Shown: positions 18,139-25,981 of the stretch, piece after piece
Layout of the letters: each line of letters opens with the position of its first letter
How positions within the stretch are numbered: the stretch's first letter is position 1
DNA from: Cohaesibacter sp. ES.047
Lineage (GTDB): Bacteria; Pseudomonadota; Alphaproteobacteria; Rhizobiales; Cohaesibacteraceae
NCBI RefSeq assembly: GCF_900215505.1
Contig: NZ_LT907844.1
Coordinates: forward strand, 3,178,001-3,242,000
DNA length: 64,000 bases
Reading direction: 5' to 3'
Program-made: the position numbers and the translations under genes
Notes under the pieces: generated by a model
Told to the model about the DNA's origin: nothing
Database searches by the model: none
Seen by the model: only the letters and a program-made list of their open reading frames with translations

Positions 18139-19066
18139 AACTGGCGCTCTCGCTATGCCCGATCTGGTGCTCAAAACCGGGTTCGAGTTTGGGCAGGACG
18201 CCGCCCGCAAGCAGAACAGCGCCATCCCTTGCATCATACTGGCGTGGAACCAGCAAGGACGTAACGTCAGCTTCAAGCCAAGGCTCCACATATTCTGCAA
18301 AGCCACCCATCAGGGCAATCTGGTTGATGCCCCGCCAAGCGAGGGCACGCAGAATGGCGCTCGCTTCGGAGCCGCAGTCCCGCATCAGCTTGTGGGCGAC
18401 CGGATCTTTCTTTTCAACAAATTCAACAACCGTTTTGGCAAATTTGGCATAGTCGGCCGGTTTGGCGTGCTCTGACCAGATCACCATGTCTTCCTGACTG
18501 TCACCGAAATGGAACATGATGCTGTCGGTCATCGGGCTGACGTCGCGGATGCCATCGAGCGCTGCAAGAGCGTGGCGCAGGGCTGCTCTGCCCACTTGGG
18601 CACCGCTGGCCCCATCAGAGAGCAGAAATCCCCAGCCGCCGACATTGACCGGATGGCCGCGCACAAGGCCATAACCACAGCTCCCTGTGCCGATGATCAT
18701 GATGCCGCCATCGCGGGCGCCGGCGTGGGCGCCGAGACACGCGATATGTGCATCATTCTCGATCCGCAAGCTCGCGAAGGGATGTTCCCAGGTGCGCAAA
18801 ATTTCCTTATCTGCCGCCACGTGCAGTCCGGCCAGCCCGATTCCGACGTGGGTGCGTGCAACCGCTTCCTCACCAAATCCGGCGTTGACCAGCGTCTCGC
18901 GTGCCACGTTGGCAACCTGCTGCTGTGCGAGCTCAAGCCCGAGGCGCGTGTTGGCCGGTCCGGTCATTGCTTCTCCCAGAAGCGCTCCTGTGCCATCTCG
19001 CAAACGACCGCGACAGTTGGTGCCGCCTCCATCAATACCAAGATATAGGGTCTCTTGCTGTGTCAT
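18131..19066 (-). CDS. BadF/BcrA-family kinase, probable N-acetylglucosamine kinase
   Basis: This 311-residue protein of the ASKHA (actin-like ATPase) fold has LGIDGGGTNCRGRL at the N-terminus (phosphate 1), ENDAHIACLG near residue 92, and IIGTGSCGYG near 112 (phosphate 2) followed by GGWGFLLSDGASGA. The family includes GlcNAc and glucosamine kinases. The product GlcNAc-6-P would be the substrate of NagA downstream, so the role is inferred with good support. The start at 19066 has GAGGC(AAGG) upstream; an ATG at 19093 would add nine residues. First gene of the operon. Confidence 0.85.
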   Translation of the reverse strand: MTQQETLYLGIDGGGTNCRGRLRDGTGALLGEAMTGPANTRLGLELAQQQVANVARETLVNAGFGEEAVARTHVGIGLAGLHVAADKEILRTWEHPFASLRIENDAHIACLGAHAGARDGGIMIIGTGSCGYGLVRGHPVNVGGWGFLLSDGASGAQVGRAALRHALAALDGIRDVSPMTDSIMFHFGDSQEDMVIWSEHAKPADYAKFAKTVVEFVEKKDPVAHKLMRDCGSEASAILRALAWRGINQIALMGGFAEYVEPWLEADVTSLLVPRQYDARDGAVLLAGGVLPKLEPGFEHQIGHSESASYG

Positions 19067-19497
19067 CACCTTGCCTCGCGCAATGTTCAACACCCGATTG
19101 CACGGTCAGTATGATCCCTGAAATCAGATGAAAGGTCTGGTCTGCAGTAGAATGCCAATTAAAACCAATTTCAATGCTTCAAATGGTTGACCGTATATTT
19201 ACGTATAAAACGCAACGGAATAGGGTGATGGTACGCAAAATTGGATTTCTATTGGCATCTATATGTATGTGCAAATTAAAACGAGCTTGCTCGCCTTTAT
19301 CTCGATTGTTGAATATTGGTAACCGCAGAAGAGCCAGACCGAGGCTAAGCCCCGCGAAGGTGCCTGTCTCCTCCCAACAAGAACGGAAGCATCAACGCGC
19401 ACTGGCTTCTTGAATGCGACTTGGGCATACTGTCCTGCGGCCCGGCCCGAACTGCCGGTAATGGAACACACTGACACGGACGGCACAAAGGTTGACT
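19067..19497. other. Intergenic region between the nag operon and guaD
   Basis: Divergent promoter region of 431 bases with an AT-rich core at about 19150-19300. A GGTCTGGTCT direct repeat lies at about 19132-19141, which could be part of a GntR site, but no clean TGGTCTAGACCA-like palindrome was found. No credible gene. Confidence 0.5.
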
Positions 19498-20802
19498 ATG
19501 GCCCAGACATGCTTGCGCGGACGGATCCTCGCTTTTCACGCTGAACCGCAAAGCCCGGATGATGACAGCGCGCATAGCTATATCGAGGATGGTGCGCTGC
19601 TGATCGAGAATGGACTGATCATTGCGCGCGGAGACTTTGCGGACCTTGAGACGCAATTGGCCTGCGATTGTGCAATCGTCGATCACCGGCCCTGCCTGTT
19701 GATGCCCGGCTTCATCGACACCCATCTGCACTTCCCGCAGGTGCAGGTTATCGCCAGTTGGGGTGCGCAATTGCTCGACTGGCTAGAAAACTACACTTTT
19801 CCCGCCGAGGCGCGCTATTCCGATGCTGCGCATGCTGAACGCATGGCTGTGCATTTTTTTGACGAGCTGCTCTCTCAGGGCACCACCACAACGGTGGCAT
19901 ATGGTTCGGCGCACAAAACCTCTGCAGACGCCTATTTCGCCGAAGCGGCACGGCGCAACATGCGAGTGATCGGGGGCAAGACCATGATGGACCGCAATGC
20001 GCCGCCGGAGGCCTCGGACACCGCACAGAGCGGATATGATGACACCAAGGCCCTCATCGCCGACTGGCATGGCAAGGGCAGGGCGCTTTATGCCATCACG
20101 CCCCGCTTTGCGATCACCTCAAGCCCGGAGCAACTCGAAGCGGCCGGAGCGCTGGCGCGCGAGCATCCCGATTGCTTTATCCAGACGCATCTCGATGAGA
20201 ATTTGGAAGAAATCCGCACAACAAAGGCCCTCTATCCTGATGCGCCGGACTATCTCGGTGTTTATGAACACTATGGTCTGCTCGGTCCCAAAACCCTGCT
20301 TGGCCATTGCCTTCACATGCGGCCCCGGGAAATAGGCGTGATGATCGAGACCGGATCAAAGCCGGTCTTCTGCCCCACGTCGAACCTCTTTCTGGGGTCG
20401 GGACTGTTCGATTACGAGGGCTTGCGTGCTCGCGGGGCCAAGTGCGCCATTGCAACAGACATCGGCGGCGGGACGTCCTACTCTATGCTCCAGACCCTCA
20501 ATGAAGGCTACAAAGTGCTGGCGTTGAAGGACGGACAGAAACTTCATCCCTACCGCGCATTTTACTGGATGACCCTTGGCAACGCGGTGGCGTTGGGGCT
20601 GGAAGACAAGATCGGAACGCTCAATGTCGGCAGCGAGGCCGATGTTGTCGTGCTGGATAGCACCGCAACACCCGCGATGGCCCTGCGCATGGAGACCTGC
20701 AAGACATTGGCCGAGGAGCTGTTCATTCTTCAGATCATGGCAGATGATCGCTCGGTGACGCAAACCTATGTTGCCGGAGAGCCGATGAAAAAGCCCCGTT
20801 GA
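19498..20802 (+). CDS. guaD: Guanine deaminase
   Basis: This 434-residue zinc amidohydrolase deaminates guanine to xanthine. The sequence has PGFIDTHLHFPQ (HxH zinc ligands, near residue 65), SWGAQLLDWLENYTFPAE (guanine-deaminase hallmark), QTHLDENLEEI, GHCLHM (His ligand) and IATDIGGG (catalytic Asp). The ATG at 19498 has AAAGG 6 bases upstream, better placed than TTG 19492. Purine catabolism partners are not adjacent. The convergent flavoprotein gene begins 11 bases beyond the stop. Confidence 0.93.
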   Translation: MAQTCLRGRILAFHAEPQSPDDDSAHSYIEDGALLIENGLIIARGDFADLETQLACDCAIVDHRPCLLMPGFIDTHLHFPQVQVIASWGAQLLDWLENYTFPAEARYSDAAHAERMAVHFFDELLSQGTTTTVAYGSAHKTSADAYFAEAARRNMRVIGGKTMMDRNAPPEASDTAQSGYDDTKALIADWHGKGRALYAITPRFAITSSPEQLEAAGALAREHPDCFIQTHLDENLEEIRTTKALYPDAPDYLGVYEHYGLLGPKTLLGHCLHMRPREIGVMIETGSKPVFCPTSNLFLGSGLFDYEGLRARGAKCAIATDIGGGTSYSMLQTLNEGYKVLALKDGQKLHPYRAFYWMTLGNAVALGLEDKIGTLNVGSEADVVVLDSTATPAMALRMETCKTLAEELFILQIMADDRSVTQTYVAGEPMKKPR

Positions 20803-20809
20803 TGGGGTC
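20788..20809 (-). terminator. Weak terminator of the ferredoxin-reductase-type gene
   Basis: On the minus strand a CCCC/GGGG stem with a six-base loop is followed by CTTTTT, 5 bases after the flavoprotein stop. It overlaps the 3' end of guaD. The stem is only 4 bp, so this is tentative. Confidence 0.35.
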
Positions 20810-20813
20810 ACGC

Positions 20814-22046
20814 CTAGCGTTTCATCAAGGACTTGAGATCGGTGCTTGCGTCTCTGACCACATTTGGGTCAGCCGTTTTTCCCGCTTCGATCAGGCGTTT
20901 GCCGACCATGTAGGCCCGCGGGTCGTTCATGGCGTCAATGGCAATCAACTGATCACCACGATAGTACCAGAAGGACATCACACCGGCTCCGCTGTCTCTG
21001 GTCACGATCCGGTCATAGCCCCTGTTCAGCCCCGCAATCTGCAGCTTGACGTCAAACTGATCCGACCAGAACCAGGGCTTGGCCACATAGGGCTTGAGTG
21101 TCTCACCCTTGAGGCTTGCAACAATGTTCTCGGCAACGATTTTGGCTTGATCGATGGCGTTGCCGACGCTTTCAAGGCGAATGCGGTCGCCATTGTAAAG
21201 GAAAGAGGCGCAATCACCGGCGGCCCATATATTCGGCACCGATGTCTGGGCAAAGACGTTGGTCGCAATCCCATTGTCGATATCAAGCCCTGCGGCCTCG
21301 GCAAGGCCCGTGGATGGTCTGACGCCGATGCCGCAAATCACGAAGTCCGCGTCCAGCATGATGCCATCATCGAGCAACGCCCCGGTGACGCGCTCGTCCC
21401 CCACGAAATGGGCGAGCCGTGAGTTTTCGAGCAATTTGACACCATGACTCTCGTGCAGAGCACGAAAATAGTTCGATGTTTCCCTGGCCGCCACCCGTTG
21501 CAGGATGCGCGGGGCAGCTTCGATCAGCGTTACGTCGAGCCCGCGCTTGGCACAGACAGCAGCGGCCTCAAGACCGATATAGCCGCCTCCCACGATGAGT
21601 GCCTTTCGCCCTTCGACGATTTCCGGCTCAAGCGCGTCAATATCCGAAAGGCCCCGAACCACATGCACACCGGCAAGATGTCCGCCCAGCGCTTCGGGCA
21701 GGCGGAGCGGATCGGAGCCTGTCACGAGCGCCAGATGGTCGTAGGGAAGGGTTTCATCACCGATGGAAACAAGCTTTTCGGTCTTTTCGATGGCGGTGAC
21801 CGCCCGGCCAGTCTGCACCTCGATGTTCAGATCATCATAGAAGGATTGGGGTCGCAAGGTCAGGCCGTCAAGATCCATGTCGCCAAGCAGATAAGCCTTG
21901 GAAAGGGGCGGGCGCTGGTAGGGTAGATAGGGTTCCGAGCCGATGAGCGTCAGAGCACCATCATACCCCAGATCACGCAGTCGCTGCGCCAGCGTTGCTC
22001 CGGCTTGACCAGCCCCGACCACTACGATTCTTTCAGCTTGGCGCAT
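20814..22046 (-). CDS. FAD-dependent NAD(P)H:ferredoxin reductase-type oxidoreductase
   Basis: This 410-residue flavoprotein has an N-terminal FAD Rossmann motif IVVVGAGQAGATLAQRLRDLG, PYQRPPLSKAYL near residue 45, a second NAD-binding motif ALIVGGGYIGLEAA near 150, and the FAD-closing IWAAGDCASF near 270. A reductase-C dimerisation domain follows. The layout matches the putidaredoxin/rhodocoxin/BphA4 reductase family, which passes electrons from NAD(P)H to a small ferredoxin for a P450 or dioxygenase. No such partner is adjacent, so the partner is unknown. The ATG follows GGAGACGGGG. Confidence 0.87.
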   Translation of the reverse strand: MRQAERIVVVGAGQAGATLAQRLRDLGYDGALTLIGSEPYLPYQRPPLSKAYLLGDMDLDGLTLRPQSFYDDLNIEVQTGRAVTAIEKTEKLVSIGDETLPYDHLALVTGSDPLRLPEALGGHLAGVHVVRGLSDIDALEPEIVEGRKALIVGGGYIGLEAAAVCAKRGLDVTLIEAAPRILQRVAARETSNYFRALHESHGVKLLENSRLAHFVGDERVTGALLDDGIMLDADFVICGIGVRPSTGLAEAAGLDIDNGIATNVFAQTSVPNIWAAGDCASFLYNGDRIRLESVGNAIDQAKIVAENIVASLKGETLKPYVAKPWFWSDQFDVKLQIAGLNRGYDRIVTRDSGAGVMSFWYYRGDQLIAIDAMNDPRAYMVGKRLIEAGKTADPNVVRDASTDLKSLMKR

Positions 22047-22306
22047 CCCCGTCTCCTTCGCATTCCTGATTTAAGGCACTCGATTGACGGCACCCTGTTC
22101 CAATCAGGTCTCATATGGATGTTGGCTAACCGGAAGACCAGAGCAAGTCAATCGTCGCCATGTACCGAATTGCATCAAACTGTCGCAATGAGAAAAGGAC
22201 GTGCAATGCGTTTTAAAACCGGAACTTGTTTAGAAGCTGCTTGATCATCATTTGCGAGTGGAACCGAATATGTTAGGGATGGTTAAGGATGACGAGGAGG
22301 GAAGAC

Positions 22307-22417
22307 ATGTTTGAAAATATCTATTGGATCATCTTCTGGGCTGTCATTGCGCTAGCAGTCCTGTGGCTTGCTGTCAGATGGATCAAGGAACCCAGAGAAG
22401 GCAAAGAACGCAAATAG
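22307..22417 (+). CDS. 36-residue single-pass membrane protein
   Basis: ATG at 22307 follows a near-perfect GAGGAGG site 6 bases upstream. The product begins MFENIYWIIFWAV, continues as a hydrophobic helix of about 20 residues and ends in a charged tail (RWIKEPREGKERK). The strong ribosome site and clear one-helix layout support a real gene. The family is not recognised. It lies in the gap between the divergent ferredoxin-reductase gene and a GST gene and is transcribed towards the GST. Confidence 0.6.
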   Translation: MFENIYWIIFWAVIALAVLWLAVRWIKEPREGKERK

Positions 22418-22604
22418 AACGCGCAACCCCAGCTGTGCCGGAATCGGCGCATCAAGGGGTGGCGCACACTCGGTTGATCAGAGCAAACGTTAGGGCGCTT
22501 TACGGGAGGATATCATCTCGTTGGATATATCCCGTGACACTCCGGTCTTCCGGGACTTGGCATACACCGGCGCACTACTGAATCCGCGCCGGCAGAGGGT
22601 GAAC

Positions 22605-23339
22605 ATGACCAAACATCTCAAGCTTTACTATTGGCCGATCCCTTTTCGGGGCCAGCCGATCCGTGCATTGCTCTCTCACGTCGGAGCAGATTGGGAAGAG
22701 GCCGACAGCGCCCACATATCCGAGATGAAAGACCTGCCGGTATCAGATCAGCCCGGGCCATCCATGGCACCGCCTTTTCTCATCGACCCGGTGGAAGACG
22801 TGTTCCTGTCGCAGATGTCAGCCATTCTGGTGTATCTCGCCGACAAACGTGATCTCATGCCCGATGATGCGATCAAGCGCGCCAAGACGCTCAAGATCCT
22901 CTGCGACACCAACGATGTTCTGGATGAAATCTCGCTGTTTGGTGGCCGATCCATGTGGACCAAAGAGGCATGGCAAAGCTTCATTGGCGATCGCCTGCCG
23001 CGTTGGCTCGCGATTTTCGAACGCACAGCTGCCGATCATGGCGCGACGCTTGAGGGCGGAACGATACTCGGAACTGACGATATCAGTCTTGCCGATATCG
23101 CATCGGCGTCCCTGTGGTACACTATGATGGATCGTCTGCCCAAGATCGAACCGCTTGTGGTCGAAACGGCACCAATCATTGCTGCGCATGCGCGGCGTGT
23201 TTTTGCGATGCCGGCGATCTCCGTTTTCGAGTTTCAGCAGCGCCAGACTTGGGGTGACCTCTACTGCGGTGGTCAAATAGAGAAATCCATCCGCTCGATG
23301 CTGGATGAAGTTGGGATAGACCCTGCCGCAAGGACGTGA
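22605..23339 (+). CDS. Glutathione S-transferase family protein
   Basis: This 244-residue protein has a thioredoxin-like N-terminal GST domain (LKLYYWPIPFRGQPIRALL, residues 5-23), a SQMSAILVYLADK stretch that corresponds to the glutathione-binding E/Q-S motif, and an all-helical C-terminal half. GSTs conjugate or reduce electrophiles with glutathione. The start at 22605 follows AGAGGGTG; the longer in-frame extension to 22521 is not GST-like. The substrate is unknown. Confidence 0.83.
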   Translation: MTKHLKLYYWPIPFRGQPIRALLSHVGADWEEADSAHISEMKDLPVSDQPGPSMAPPFLIDPVEDVFLSQMSAILVYLADKRDLMPDDAIKRAKTLKILCDTNDVLDEISLFGGRSMWTKEAWQSFIGDRLPRWLAIFERTAADHGATLEGGTILGTDDISLADIASASLWYTMMDRLPKIEPLVVETAPIIAAHARRVFAMPAISVFEFQQRQTWGDLYCGGQIEKSIRSMLDEVGIDPAART

Positions 23340-23752
23340 ACCAGCGCCTTTTTTGCACAGATAGGTCAGGGGCTTGATTCGGCATCCATGGGTCGACAGG
23401 GCGAGCGAACGCTCGGATATATTTCAGCTTTTTGAAAACGTTCTGTGCTCCGGCAATTCTAAATATGCACTCACTCACTAATCTTTGACGATGAGACAAA
23501 GGTTCCAGCAAGCCAGTCTGGTTTTGCCTTTGGATTGAATCGCGATGCGAAGTTCGCCTTGAACTCAGGTGCCAGCCAATGGCGATGGTTCCGCGATGGT
23601 CGATTTGCCTGCGACTTTTAGCTGTGAAACACATGATATCGCCTATTGCGTCAAGGGCATGATAAACCGGCTATACCATGGATTGATGGGAGCGGATAAA
23701 ACCCAATTTTGCCGGGTGCGTGAAAAATATAGAGAAAATTCAATAACTAATA
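23340..23752. other. Gene-poor region left of the first IS copy
   Basis: 413 bases with no credible gene, no clear terminator and rising AT content towards the IS insertion site. It ends in the TA target dinucleotide (23751-23752). Confidence 0.5.
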
Positions 23753-24909
23753 CCAAGGGCGTGAAGTTCTGACTCTTTAGGGATTCCATTTTTAGCACTG
23801 GCGTGATTCAACATGGCAAAGGAGATTTTGCCATGTCTGCCGCTTTGATTCTTAGCGATGCTTTTGACGCCGATAGTTTGCGCCGTCTTGCCAAAGGATG
23901 CCGCAATGCCAAACAGAGCCGCCGCCTACTGGCCATTGCGGCTGTCTATGACGGCATGAACCGTGCTGATGCCGCCAAAGTCGGCGGTATGGACCGCCAG
24001 ACTTTGCGAGATTGGGTTCTTCGCTTCAATGAGCAAGGCACCGATGGTCTTGTCGACATCAAAGCAACCGGCGCTCCCATGCGCTTGAGCCCAGAACAGC
24101 TCGAAGAGTTTGTTGCTATCGTTGAAACCGGTCCTGATCCTGAGAAGGACGGCGTCTCTGTCTGGCGTAGCCAGGATCTGGTGCGTGTGATCCAAGAGCG
24201 GTTTGGGGTCTCCTACAAGGAACGTGGAGTACGGGATCTTTTGCGCCGCATGGGGTATGTGCGCATATCTGGTCGACCTCAACATCCAGAACAAAAGCCT
24301 GAAGTCATTGATGCTTTCAAAAAAACTTCTCCGCAACGTTGGCAGCGCATGTAGGCCATTTGCCAAAGAACAAGCCCATCGAGATTTGGTGGCAAGATGA
24401 GGCTAGGCTTGGTCAGAAGAATGGACTGGCCCGACTATGGGCAAAAAAGGGAACCAGACCACGTCTGCCAGCCGATCAGCGATATAAAAATGCCTATCTG
24501 TTCGGTGCAATATGTCCAGCGCGTGGCGTTGGCGCGGGATTGATGATGCCTTTTGCAAATACACAGGCCATGCAAATGCACCTCGAAGAAGTCTCAAGGA
24601 CAGTGGCGCGCGGCGCTCATGCCGTGGTGCTGATGGATCGTGCCGGATGGCATACGACAAGCAGACTCAACGTGCCCAAGAATATCACCATCCTCCTGTT
24701 GCCTTCCAAATCACCGGAACTGAACCCAGTTGAGAATATTTGGCAGTATCTGCGCGGTACCTTCCTGTCCAATCGGGTCTTCGAAGACTATGCCGCCATT
24801 CTTGATGCTGGTTGCCAAGCATGGAAGAGCCTCTCCGCCAACCCAACCATCATCCATTCAATAGGTATGAGAAAATGGGCTCAAGAAGGTCAGAATTAAA
24901 TGCCGTTGG
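23753..24909 (+). mobile_element. IS630-family insertion sequence, copy 1
   Basis: 1157 bp between duplicated TA dinucleotides (23751-23752 and 24910-24911), as expected for IS630/Tc1-mariner elements. The ends form imperfect inverted repeats of about 24 bp: the left begins CCAAGGGCGTGAAGTTCTGAC and the right, reversed, begins CCAACGGCATTTAATTCTGAC. It carries one transposase in two overlapping frames. A second copy of equal length, with identical coding sequence, lies at 58365-59521 in the same orientation, indicating recent transposition. Confidence 0.93.
23833..24899 (+). CDS. IS630 transposase (two frames, -1 shift), copy 1
   Basis: The first frame (ATG 23833, strong AAGGAG site, to 24354) encodes the helix-turn-helix DNA-binding half (GGMDRQTLRDWVLRFNEQG). 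The second frame (through 24899) encodes the DDE catalytic half: IWWQDEARLGQKNG (first Asp), VVLMDRAGWH (second Asp) and KSPELNPVENIW (Glu). The fused product needs a -1 shift at the A7 run 24319-24325, which restores the family-typical AFKKNFSATLA junction. Either programmed frameshifting or transcriptional slippage could do this. A shared one-base loss is the alternative, but the second copy has the same run. Confidence 0.88.
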
Positions 24910-24970
24910 TATAAGAAGTTTGCCGCGAACAGTATTTCAAGTGTGCAGCATCAACCGTTCTGAAAAGGCG

Positions 24971-25008
24971 ACCATACCGCGCCGTATTGGGGGATGGCGC
25001 GGTATGGT
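24971..25008. repeat. 13-bp perfect inverted repeat
   Basis: ACCATACCGCGCC and GGCGCGGTATGGT flank a 12-base loop. There is no T-run on the plus side; on the minus side CGCCTTTTC follows. It could be a terminator-like hairpin or a regulator site; unassigned. Confidence 0.5.
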
Positions 25009-25297
25009 CTATGACAAGCACCCATAGCCGTGGGGACAGTGAGGGAGCATGCCAATCCGATCAGTGCAGGAAAGTCGAATTTTGAAGAGATCTGTCATGA
25101 GAAAGCAAAGCTAAAAGAGGCGATAAAGCCAGAAGATTGCGCCGACTTACCCGCTCGATTTTCAATGTTCAATGAAGCGTTTGAGTATTACTACCGAATG
25201 GGTTGATGCGTATACTTGTGCTCTTTAGTTGAAAATGAATCTAAACTATTAGGCTGTTGCTAAGGATGTGGTAGGGTTAGCAATCAGGCTTGGTCAA

Positions 25298-25313
25298 TAG
25301 ACCGAGCGGTCTA
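25298..25313. promoter_or_regulatory. Putative TetR autoregulatory operator
   Basis: TAGACCG-AG-CGGTCTA is a perfect palindrome with 7-bp arms, 44 bases upstream of the TetR gene. A further TCTAGA lies at about 25321. Autoregulation is inferred from position. Confidence 0.55.
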
Positions 25314-25357
25314 GCTGCACTCTAGACTGTTGTGCACGTGGCTGTAAAGTATTCTGA

Positions 25358-25954
25358 ATGGCTCATTCCACATATCAAAAGCTTGTCGTGGCCGCTGCGG
25401 TTATGTTTCACAAGAAAGGCTACGTCGCTGCCAGTGTTTCCGACATTTTGGAATTGGCAGATGTTCCACGCGGATCGCTTTATCACCATTTTCCCGGTGG
25501 AAAGCGGGATTTGTCGATTGCTGCCGCTCGGCATTCAGCCGATCGGGTTTTGCAATTCATAAAACTGAGCTTCGAAACCGCCCGTGCCGACGGGGCGGGG
25601 TTTATTGAAGTGATCCGCAGGATTTGTGGCCATTTCGCCGTGAAATTCGATTCGGACGAGCGCTGGGATTTTAGCCCCATGACCGCGATGCTTCTGGATC
25701 AGGACTCTGAGACACAAGTGCGCGACACCGCTCGCGAGATCTATTCGATCTGGCGCGTCGCCTTCGTGTCAGAAGCCATGGACTTTGGCGTGCCGGAAGA
25801 ACAGGCCATTCTCATCGCGCGGAAGCTGCTGATGTTGATCGAGGGGGCTTGGGTGGTCTCCCGTGCCAACGACACGGCTGAGCCATTCTATCAGGCTGCC
25901 AATTTCATGATCCCCGGTACCCTTGCCATTCTCAGCGGTGAGGCTTCTCAGTAA
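25358..25954 (+). CDS. TetR-family transcriptional regulator
   Basis: This 198-residue repressor has an N-terminal TetR helix-turn-helix (FHKKGYVAASVSDILELADVPRGSLYHHFPGGKRDL, about residues 17-52) and a helical ligand-binding domain resembling the LmrA/YxaF subgroup. The ATG at 25358 lacks a strong ribosome site. No divergent gene is adjacent; it stands between the IS flank and the convergent pbpC, so its target is unknown. The TAGACCG palindrome upstream suggests self-regulation. Confidence 0.85.
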   Translation: MAHSTYQKLVVAAAVMFHKKGYVAASVSDILELADVPRGSLYHHFPGGKRDLSIAAARHSADRVLQFIKLSFETARADGAGFIEVIRRICGHFAVKFDSDERWDFSPMTAMLLDQDSETQVRDTAREIYSIWRVAFVSEAMDFGVPEEQAILIARKLLMLIEGAWVVSRANDTAEPFYQAANFMIPGTLAILSGEASQ

Positions 25955-25981
25955 TAGAAAAACTTGACGAGGTATGTCGGA

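Larger units (their letters stand above)
24910..25357. other. Region right of IS copy 1, no gene seen
   Basis: 448 bases without a credible protein gene. It contains a 13-bp perfect inverted repeat (24971-25008) and the putative TetR operator (25298-25313). Confidence 0.5.

Noticed and set aside
19174-19413. 79-residue frame upstream of guaD
   Set aside because: No ribosome site and a basic, low-information sequence; it looks like promoter DNA.
25049-25114. 21-residue ORF after a GAGGGAG-like site
   Set aside because: The spacing to the ATG is too short, and the peptide shows no order or neighbour context.
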